A stretch of 12,095 nt of DNA from JABWAJ01 sp046153985 (GTDB lineage Bacteria > Bacteroidota > Bacteroidia > Chitinophagales > Saprospiraceae): positions 1 to 12,095 of the forward strand of contig JBJXFD010000666.1 of the NCBI GenBank assembly GCA_046153985.1, written 5' to 3'. Shown one piece after another: positions 6,757 through 12,095 of this stretch; position 1 is the stretch's first letter; each line of letters opens with the position of its first letter. Under the pieces are notes generated by a model that was not told the origin of the DNA, made no database searches, and was given only the letters and a program-made list of their open reading frames with translations. The translations under genes and the position numbers were made by a program.

Positions 6757-7875
6757 TCAAGTCGTCTTCCTATAATTCAAAATCGCCCACGTATTCAGCA
6801 CCACGGCAAAACAGGCGATGATGCCCAGATGTGGCAAAATGTCCCTAAAACCGCTCCCTTTCAGGATGACTAAGCGCATGACGCTGATCAAATAAGTGAC
6901 CGGGTTAAACGCAGCAACAACCCTGGCCCAGTCCGGCATGCTTTCGATGGGCGTGAACAACCCGCCCATTAAGATAAAAACCATCATCAAAAAGAACATG
7001 ATGAACATGGCTTGTTGCTGGGTTTCGCAAAAGGTGGAGACCAAAAGCCCAAGTCCCATCACCGCCAGCAAGTACACCGCAATGAAGCTGTACAAAACGC
7101 CAAGGTTGCCCAGCGGAACGATGCCATAAATGAGCCAGGAAACGAGCAGACCGACCGTAAAAACTACATTGCCGAGGATCCAGAAAGGAATGAGTTTTCC
7201 CAGAATGAAATGGTGTTTTCTGATGGGTGTCACATTGATTTGTTCGATCGTGCCGACTTCCTTTTCCCGCACGATGTTCAACGCGGTGAGGAACCCGCCC
7301 ACCATCGTGACTAAAATCGCTAAAATACCCGGCACCATAAATACCCGGTAATTCATCAGCGGGTTGAACCAGTTGGAGGATGCAATTTCCACAACAGGCA
7401 AAGGATTAATCCGCCCCGGCTGCACCAATTCCAACCGAATATCCTGGTTGAACGCACGGATTATCTGGCCAATGTAAGCGCCTCCGAGGTTTGCCTTGGT
7501 GCCGTTGATCGCATTTACGGCAATGAAAAGTTGCTGCTCGTCTTCCCGAATTAAATTCTTTTCAAACCCGTGGGGAATTTCAAGAATGAGGTCGGCCTGG
7601 TCGGATTCAATGTACTGCATCGCCTCTTTGAAAGAAGCGGAATAATCGGTGAGCCTGAAATACCCAGAAGCTGTAATTTTGGAAATCAACTGCCGGGAAT
7701 ACGTGGAATGGTCGTGATCCACCACGGCTAAATTGATGTTTTTAACCTCATAATCAGCCGCTAATGGCATGATGATGAGTTGCACGACGGGCATCACGAG
7801 GATGATCGCAAGAATGCTTTTATTCCGAAAAATTTGACGGAATTCTTTTTGCAATAAAAATAAAATCGTTCTCAT
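6757..7875 (-). CDS. ABC-2 type exporter permease, YbhR-like, 372 aa
   Basis: This is an inner-membrane subunit of an ABC exporter. It has one helix at the N-terminus (about 21-40), a large extracytoplasmic domain (about 41-175) and five C-terminal helices (about 176-200, 225-250, 258-281, 287-308, 345-365). Family marks are NWFNPLMNYRVFMVPG (168-183), the cytoplasmic IVREKEVGTIEQ (201-212) and CETQQQAM (283-290). From memory these match E. coli YbhR (NWYNPxxxYKWFVVP; CSTQQQA) more closely than YbhS. The frame extends upstream to 7956. The start at 7875 is chosen because MRTILFLLQKEFRQ aligns with the family N-terminus and because the ATG overlaps the previous stop as ATGA (7872-7875), which suggests translational coupling. 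It is the last gene of the five-gene operon. The 64 nt to the convergent gene show no clear terminator. Confidence 0.9.
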   Translation of the reverse strand: MRTILFLLQKEFRQIFRNKSILAIILVMPVVQLIIMPLAADYEVKNINLAVVDHDHSTYSRQLISKITASGYFRLTDYSASFKEAMQYIESDQADLILEIPHGFEKNLIREDEQQLFIAVNAINGTKANLGGAYIGQIIRAFNQDIRLELVQPGRINPLPVVEIASSNWFNPLMNYRVFMVPGILAILVTMVGGFLTALNIVREKEVGTIEQINVTPIRKHHFILGKLIPFWILGNVVFTVGLLVSWLIYGIVPLGNLGVLYSFIAVYLLAVMGLGLLVSTFCETQQQAMFIMFFLMMVFILMGGLFTPIESMPDWARVVAAFNPVTYLISVMRLVILKGSGFRDILPHLGIIACFAVVLNTWAILNYRKTT

Positions 7876-8978
7876 GCCAGTCGGATTTTGAAGCTTTTTA
7901 AACTGATTGCAAACAAAAACAAGGTAATTCCAACCAAAATCAGGGTTTCTTTCCAAATCGCCTCAAAACCCAACCCTTTGATCATGATTGCTTTAACAAT
8001 GATGTAGTACCACTTTGCGGGAATGATGTTGCTGATGACCTGCAAAGGCACGGGCATGTTTTCAATGGGAAACATGAACCCGCTGAACAGCATGGTCGGC
8101 AACAACATCCCCATCAGTGCAATCAGCATGGCCGTCTGTTGGGATGCGGTTTTAATGGAAATAAAAATCCCCAAAGTCAGGCAGGTGATGATGAACAGGG
8201 TGCTTTCGGCTAAAAGCAAAAACAAACTGCCGTTGATGGGCAAATCCAGCACAAAAACACTAAGCAGCAGGATGGAACCCACGTTGAACAGCGACAGAAT
8301 CAGATAAGGAATTGCTTTTGAAAGGATAACCAAAACGGGTTTAAACGGCGAAACCAATAAGACTTCCATCGTGCCGGTTTCTTTTTCTCGGACAATGGAA
8401 ATCGCCGTCATCATTACGCAAACCAGCATCAACACCATGGCCATCACGCCGGGCACAAAATTGTGGGCGCCTTTGAGTTGCGGATTGTACAACATCCTCG
8501 TTTCGGGTACAATGCGGTACGGAATGGCTCGCGTTTGATTCAATTCCGACTGATAATCCTGGATGATGGACGACAGGTAATTGGTCAGGGCCGTCGCATT
8601 GTTAGGGTCGGTGGCGTCGGCAATGATCTGAACCTGCGCTTTGTTCTGGTGCTGCAAATCTTTGCTAAAGTTTGCAGGGAAGAGCAGGGCTGCTTTGACT
8701 TTCCCTTCCTTAAAAACCGCTTCAATTTGTTGCCGGTTGGCCACCACTTTTTCGATTTCAAAATACCGGCTCGCTTCAATTTTGCCGATAATTTCCGCTG
8801 AGACTTCGTCTTTGGCTTGATCCACGATGACAATTTTAGAGTTTTTGACCTCATTCGTCAGCGCAAAACCAAAAATCAATATTTGCACCACCGGCATGCC
8901 AAACAGGATTAACAGCGTTTTCCTGTCGCGCAGCACGTGGTAAAATTCCTTTTTGATGAAAGTGGTGAATTGTGTCAT
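7872..8978 (-). CDS. ABC-2 type exporter permease, YbhS-like, 368 aa
   Basis: This is the partner permease of the exporter. The topology is an N-terminal helix (about 20-40), an extracytoplasmic domain (41-172, with DATDPNNATALTNYL at 121-135 matching the usual dxsdPN motif) and five helices (about 174-195, 222-246, 251-274, 281-303, 343-361). The cytoplasmic SIVREKETGTMEVLLVSP (194-211) coupling segment is typical of ABC2_membrane_3-type permeases. The late FSGFMFPIENMPVPLQ stretch (298-313) resembles E. coli YbhS (LSGFIFQIDSMP). Its stop overlaps the YbhR-like start by four bases. A gap of 191 nt, with a REP-like hairpin and a short tandem tract, separates it from the ATPase gene upstream. 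I still infer one operon, because the gene order is that of ybhGFSR and no terminator is seen in the transcribed direction. Confidence 0.9.
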   Translation of the reverse strand: MTQFTTFIKKEFYHVLRDRKTLLILFGMPVVQILIFGFALTNEVKNSKIVIVDQAKDEVSAEIIGKIEASRYFEIEKVVANRQQIEAVFKEGKVKAALLFPANFSKDLQHQNKAQVQIIADATDPNNATALTNYLSSIIQDYQSELNQTRAIPYRIVPETRMLYNPQLKGAHNFVPGVMAMVLMLVCVMMTAISIVREKETGTMEVLLVSPFKPVLVILSKAIPYLILSLFNVGSILLLSVFVLDLPINGSLFLLLAESTLFIITCLTLGIFISIKTASQQTAMLIALMGMLLPTMLFSGFMFPIENMPVPLQVISNIIPAKWYYIIVKAIMIKGLGFEAIWKETLILVGITLFLFAISLKSFKIRLA

Positions 8979-9027
8979 GCTATTTAATTAATATTCCAAC
9001 GTGAATTCGGGCATTTTTTTAGGAACA

Positions 9028-9086
9028 GCGGGCTAAAGCCCACGAAACGAAGGGCGCCGTGTCTTGTTCCGCGGGCTTTAGTCCGC
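9028..9086. repeat. REP-like inverted repeat inside the exporter operon
   Basis: The arm at 9028-9041 (GCGGGCTAAAGCCC) pairs with 9073-9086 (GGGCTTTAGTCCGC) over 14 positions with one G:T wobble. Each arm also holds its own short palindrome (GGGCTAAAGCCC and a one-mismatch GGGCTTTAGTCC). Some further pairing continues inward. On the minus strand, the direction of the operon, the hairpin is followed by an A-run and not a U-run, so it is not an intrinsic terminator there. It is likely a member of a dispersed REP-type repeat family and could affect mRNA stability between the ATPase and permease genes. Confidence 0.75.
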
Positions 9087-9124
9087 CTTATCTCCAAAAA
9101 GCACACAAACAGAAGCGTCTGCAA

Positions 9125-9156
9125 TTTGCCCCTTGCCCTTTGCCCTTCGCCTTTTT
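9125..9156. repeat. Short tandem tract, TTTGCCC-type units
   Basis: Four to five imperfect units of about 7 bp (TTTGCCCC, TTGCCC, TTTGCCC, TTCGCC) run into TTTTT. The tract lies 14 nt beyond the stop of the second ATPase gene. It resembles in style the GTAGAARG tract at 2331-2464: a purine-rich strand with a short period. No function is evident. Confidence 0.6.
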
Positions 9157-9169
9157 CACTCCCCCAGAA

Positions 9170-9937
9170 TTATCCATCTACCCTCTTCGCCTCACGGGCC
9201 AGGTGATAAAATACCTCATCCATCGAACCAACCTTAAATTGCTGTTTCAAATTATGCGGCGTATCCAACGCAGCAATGCGCCCGTCCACCATAATCGAAA
9301 TGCGGTTGCAGTATTCGGCTTCATCCATGTAGTGGGTCGTTACAAAAATCGTAACGCCCTGATCGGCGGCCTGGTAGATTAAATCCCAGAACTGCCGGCG
9401 CGTCACCGGGTCTACCCCGCCTGTTGGTTCGTCGAGGAATACAATCCTGGGCTGGTGCAAAACTGCCACCGAAAAAGCCAGCTTTTGTTTCCAGCCTAGG
9501 GGCAATGAAGCCACCAATTTGTTCGCTTCTCCCTGCAATCCCAGCCGGTCAATCAGCGCAGCACTTTTTTCTTTGAGTGCGTTTCTGGGGAGGCCGTAGA
9601 TCCCGCCGTAAAACCGAATGTTTTCCAATACCGTCAGGTCTTCATACAGCGAAAATTTCTGGCTCATGTAGCCAATGTTCTTTTTGATTTGCTCCGTTTG
9701 TTTGTACACGTCGAAGCCGGCGATTGTGGCGCTGCCCGAAGAGGGGGTGGACAGCCCGCAAAGCATGCGCATCGCCGTGGTTTTGCCTGCGCCATTGGCG
9801 CCGAGGAAGCCAAAAATTTCACCTTTATAAACTTCAAAACTGAGCGCGTTGGCCGCAATAAAATCGCCGTACCGCTTGGTCAGTTGGTCTGCTTTTATGG
9901 AAACTTCCTTATGGTTACTTGCCAGATCGTATTTCAT
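9170..9937 (-). CDS. ABC exporter ATPase, matching the C-terminal half of YbhF, 255 aa
   Basis: This is a nucleotide-binding subunit that powers the exporter. Walker A is GANGAGKT (46-53), the Q-loop Gln is 93 (GYMSQKFSLYEDL), Walker B is IVFLDE (165-170) with catalytic Glu170, the D-loop is GVDP, and the switch His is 202 (VTTHYMDEAEYC). The signature is LPLGWKQ (145-151) in place of canonical LSGGQ. E. coli YbhF has the same LPLG variant in its C-terminal half (LPLGFKQ), together with TTHFMDEAEYC. Active-site residues for hydrolysis are intact. Residues beyond about 235 form a short tail (GSMDEVFYHLAREA), as in the YbhF C-terminus. It starts 6 nt after the other ATPase gene, so the two are tightly linked and should pair as a heterodimer. 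Confidence 0.93.
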   Translation of the reverse strand: MKYDLASNHKEVSIKADQLTKRYGDFIAANALSFEVYKGEIFGFLGANGAGKTTAMRMLCGLSTPSSGSATIAGFDVYKQTEQIKKNIGYMSQKFSLYEDLTVLENIRFYGGIYGLPRNALKEKSAALIDRLGLQGEANKLVASLPLGWKQKLAFSVAVLHQPRIVFLDEPTGGVDPVTRRQFWDLIYQAADQGVTIFVTTHYMDEAEYCNRISIMVDGRIAALDTPHNLKQQFKVGSMDEVFYHLAREAKRVDG

Positions 9938-9943
9938 GTGATT

Positions 9944-10879
9944 TCAATTTAAGGGACGGTCTACGGTCAGTTTGATGAAGCAATCTTCAATGGTTGGCAT
10001 GGTCGGGTACACCTCCACGCCTTTCAACCCTGCGTTTTCCAACCAGGATCTTAATGCTGTTGTTCCGGCTTCCAGATCCCCGCCCGCCGGCACAGCCACG
10101 TGGGCATATTCGCCAAACGCGTAGCTGTTGATCCTTTTTTCATACCGGGATGCGCTTTCCAGCAAGGCGTACATGTGGTCGGCCTTAACGGCAAAAAGCT
10201 GGTCGGGATAATTGCTGACGATGTTTGCGGGGGTATCAATAGACAGGATTTTTCCGTCCTGCATCAGCGCGATGCGGTCACACAAAGCAGCTTCGTCCAT
10301 GTAGGGTGTGGACACGATGATGGTGATGTTCTGCGCTTTCAGGCGCTTTAGCATTTCCCAGAATTCTTTTCTCGAAACCGGGTCAACGCCGGTGGTGGGT
10401 TCGTCCAAAAACAGCACCGATGGTTTGTGGATCAGGGCACAGCACAAGGCTAATTTTTGCTTCATGCCGCCCGATAATTTCCCCGCGCGGCGTGTTTTAA
10501 ATGGTTCGATCTGCACGTAAATGTCCCGGATCAAATGGTAGTTTTCCTCCACAGTAGTGTTGAAAACCGTTGCAAAAAAATTCAGGTTTTCTTCGATGCT
10601 CAGGTCGGGGTACAACGAAAATTTTCCGGGCATATACCCTACTGAATTCCGGATTTGTTTGTAGTCTTTCACCACATCGAATCCATTCACCGTGGCGCTC
10701 CCGTCATCGGGCAACAAGACGGTAGTCAACATGCGGAAAATGCTGGTTTTTCCGGCCCCGTCCGGCCCGATCAGGCCAAACAATTCGCCCTGTTCCACTG
10801 AAAACGAAACCTCGTTGACCGCAACGGTTTTTTCTTTCCCATAGACCTTCGTGAGGCCATTTAATGTAATTGCCTGCAT
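9944..10879 (-). CDS. ABC exporter ATPase, matching the N-terminal half of YbhF, with degenerate Q- and H-loops, 311 aa
   Basis: This is the second nucleotide-binding subunit. Walker A is GPDGAGKT (38-45), the signature is a canonical LSGGMKQ (135-141), and Walker B is VLFLDE (155-160). Two conserved residues are missing: the Q-loop Gln is Gly85 (GYMPGKFSLY) and the switch His is Pro192 (VSTPYMDEAALC). E. coli YbhF has GPDGAGKT and a non-His switch (STSYLDEA) in its N-terminal half, so this gene corresponds to that half. The extension after about 235, ending TMPTIEDCFIKLTVD, matches the linker that joins the two halves in YbhF. Compared with a typical 240-250 residue NBD it is about 60 residues longer, all at the C-terminus. 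It is 3 nt downstream of the adaptor gene and 6 nt upstream of the second ATPase gene. Confidence 0.93.
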   Translation of the reverse strand: MQAITLNGLTKVYGKEKTVAVNEVSFSVEQGELFGLIGPDGAGKTSIFRMLTTVLLPDDGSATVNGFDVVKDYKQIRNSVGYMPGKFSLYPDLSIEENLNFFATVFNTTVEENYHLIRDIYVQIEPFKTRRAGKLSGGMKQKLALCCALIHKPSVLFLDEPTTGVDPVSRKEFWEMLKRLKAQNITIIVSTPYMDEAALCDRIALMQDGKILSIDTPANIVSNYPDQLFAVKADHMYALLESASRYEKRINSYAFGEYAHVAVPAGGDLEAGTTALRSWLENAGLKGVEVYPTMPTIEDCFIKLTVDRPLN

Positions 10880-10882
10880 TGC

Positions 10883-11812
10883 TTAAAATTTTACTTCTCC
10901 GTACATGCCGATTTTCAGAAAGCCGTCGTTTTTGACGCCAATTTTCACCGCATAAACTAAGTTGGCGCGCTCCGATTTGGTCTGGATGGTTTTGGGCGTG
11001 AACTCGGCTTTGTCGCTGATCCACTCCACGACGCCCGGGTAGGTTTTGTATTGATCTGCGCCTTCATCTACCAGCACTTCCACCACTTGATTGAGTTTTA
11101 TTTTGGAAAACTGATCGCCGGTGACATAAGCCCGCAAGGTCATTTTCGTCAGGTCCGCAATTTTATAAAGCGCTTTTCCCGCTGCCGCCATTTCGTTGGC
11201 TTCCGCAAATTGGGTCAGCACCGTGCCGTCAACCGGGTTCACGAGGTAGCTTTTGGCCAATTGGTCGTTGAGTTGCTCGATCTGCACATACAGCGGCAAC
11301 ACATCGCTGCGCAGCCCGGCGGTTTGGGTTTTCAGTACCGAAACCTGCGCGGCGTCCTGCTTGCGGATGACGTCTAATTGCTTGCGGGTTTCGTCCACCA
11401 AGGCATTCACATCGTCCAATTGTTTAGCCGTGGCGGCGTCTGCTTTGACCAAATTTTGGACGCGTTTTTGCTCGTGCAGCAAGTTGTCGAGGCGGCTTTG
11501 CGCAACGGCTAATTGCTGCTTGTAAAAACCCGTCTGCGTGGAAATATCGGGTAACCTGCTGCCCATCGCTTTGATCTGCGCTTCTATCTGTTTTTTCTTC
11601 AGATGGAGTTGCACCGTGTCAATGTAGCCGATGTTTTCACCGGCTTTCAGCACCTGCCCTTCTTCCAGGCGCAGCGCTTTGATCGGGCCCGTCGCTTCGG
11701 CGGAGACCATGGTTTCTTCAGCTTCGAATGTCCCGGAGGCATCGAAGGTTGGCTTTTCACTGCAGGCCGCCAGCGTCAGGGCGATTGCGGTAAGAAGTGT
11801 GCTTTTTTTCAT
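10883..11812 (-). CDS. HlyD/YbhG-like periplasmic adaptor lipoprotein, 309 aa
   Basis: This is a membrane-fusion protein that would link the inner-membrane ABC pump to an outer-membrane channel. The N-terminus is a lipoprotein signal (MKKSTLLTAIALTLAAC), with lipobox LAAC and lipidated Cys17. The first half of the biotinyl-lipoyl-like domain (ETMVSAEATGPIKALRLEEGQVLKAGE, about 33-59) is followed by a long helical hairpin rich in Gln, Lys, Leu and Ala (about 66-190, coiled coil). The second lipoyl half (VNPVDGTVLTQFAEANEMAAAGKALYKIADL, about 191-221) and a beta-barrel domain (about 224-309) come next. Length and domain order fit the family. It is first in the operon, 3 nt before the first ATPase. 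No TolC-type channel is encoded in the window. E. coli ybhGFSR is controlled by a TetR-type repressor, but no regulator gene is visible here. Confidence 0.92.
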   Translation of the reverse strand: MKKSTLLTAIALTLAACSEKPTFDASGTFEAEETMVSAEATGPIKALRLEEGQVLKAGENIGYIDTVQLHLKKKQIEAQIKAMGSRLPDISTQTGFYKQQLAVAQSRLDNLLHEQKRVQNLVKADAATAKQLDDVNALVDETRKQLDVIRKQDAAQVSVLKTQTAGLRSDVLPLYVQIEQLNDQLAKSYLVNPVDGTVLTQFAEANEMAAAGKALYKIADLTKMTLRAYVTGDQFSKIKLNQVVEVLVDEGADQYKTYPGVVEWISDKAEFTPKTIQTKSERANLVYAVKIGVKNDGFLKIGMYGEVKF

Positions 11813-11923
11813 CGTATTCGTATTATGGTTGAATTATTATTTAGTTAGGCTTGCGTAGTGGGGTGTCATTTTGATTGTAATGTCGTCAACTTAGCTAAAA
11901 ATAACCACGAAGTGGTTGAAGGT
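11813..11923. other. Leader region of the exporter operon with a small palindrome
   Basis: This gene-free stretch lies upstream (minus strand) of the adaptor gene and must hold the operon promoter unless the transcript starts further up. I found no convincing TAnnTTTG element on the minus strand. A short hairpin (AACCAC at 11903-11908, GAA loop, GTGGTT at 11912-11917) looks like the first unit of the palindrome cluster that follows. An operator role for it is possible but unproven. Confidence 0.4.
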
Positions 11924-12081
11924 GAATAGCCCCCGATGCAATCGGGGGATGGTCGTATAAACGAATTGAACCCCGAATGGGGTTGAATATTAATGCGTCA
12001 CGCCCTAATATTCAACCCCATTCGGGGTTGGGCGTTACCTCACCACTTCCACTTTTCCCCCGATTGCATCGGGGGCTATTC
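11924..12081. repeat. Nested perfect inverted repeats (REP-like palindrome cluster)
   Basis: The outer arms, 11924-11948 and 12057-12081, are perfect 25-bp reverse complements. The inner arms, 11969-11992 and 12006-12029, are perfect 24-bp reverse complements around a 13-nt centre that itself holds GCGTCACGC. Each arm also folds alone: the outer unit is CCCCCGAT-GCA-ATCGGGGG and the inner unit is AACCCC-GAAT-GGGGTT. Flanking GAATA-type bases follow or precede each palindrome in mirror order. The arrangement is like bacterial REP/BIME elements mobilised by RAYT transposases; no such transposase is in the window. No open frame is supported here. Confidence 0.88.
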
Positions 12082-12095
12082 AAATTTGACCCTTA

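Noticed and set aside
7876..7956. Longer N-terminus of the YbhR-like permease from 7956
   Set aside because: It would overlap the previous gene by 85 bases and add 27 residues not seen in the family; the start at 7875 gives the usual ATGA overlap.
9028..9086. Intrinsic terminator after the second ATPase gene
   Set aside because: In the direction of transcription (minus) the hairpin is followed by an A-run, not a U-run.
11903..12081. CRISPR array
   Set aside because: The repeats are mirror-oriented palindromes of different sequence with uneven gaps, not direct repeats with regular spacers.

Overview
The window looks like a chromosomal piece from a member of the Bacteroidota. The reasons are weak or absent Shine-Dalgarno sequences, a TAnnTTTG-type -7 promoter element at 3014, two YceI-type proteins around a large outer-membrane barrel protein, and intergenic DNA full of short palindromic (REP-like) and purine/pyrimidine micro-repeats. 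A relative of Haliscomenobacter/Lewinella (Saprospiria) is my guess from repeat style only. No RNA gene, integrase, transposase or CRISPR array was seen.

Layout. (1) 1-2342, plus strand: the tail of a probable YceI-like gene, a 487-residue outer-membrane beta-barrel protein, a strong intrinsic terminator, then a complete exported YceI-domain protein. (2) 2343-3053: an inverted low-complexity repeat, a 135-residue four-helix membrane protein of unknown function, and a probable terminator. (3) 3054-6692, plus strand: a two-gene unit led by a TAnnTTTG element. It encodes a membrane-anchored trypsin-fold serine protease with a complete His/Asp/Ser triad and, 18 nt later, a 750-residue exported protein of no recognised family. 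This is the best candidate for an undescribed system. (4) 6757-11812, minus strand: a five-gene ABC exporter operon. In transcription order it encodes an HlyD/YbhG-like lipoprotein adaptor, two ABC ATPases, a YbhS-like permease and a YbhR-like permease. This is the E. coli ybhGFSR order, with YbhF split into two proteins. (5) 11813-12095: no gene, but a nested set of perfect inverted repeats.

How the parts work together. In the exporter, the two ATPases should pair under the two ABC-2 permeases, with the lipoprotein adaptor extending across the periplasm, probably to a TolC-type channel outside this window. All the degenerate ATPase motifs fall in one of the two composite ATP sites, which predicts an asymmetric pump. 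The protease and exported protein look co-transcribed, but charge distribution puts the protease domain in the cytoplasm and its partner beyond the inner membrane, so any link would have to cross or act through the membrane.
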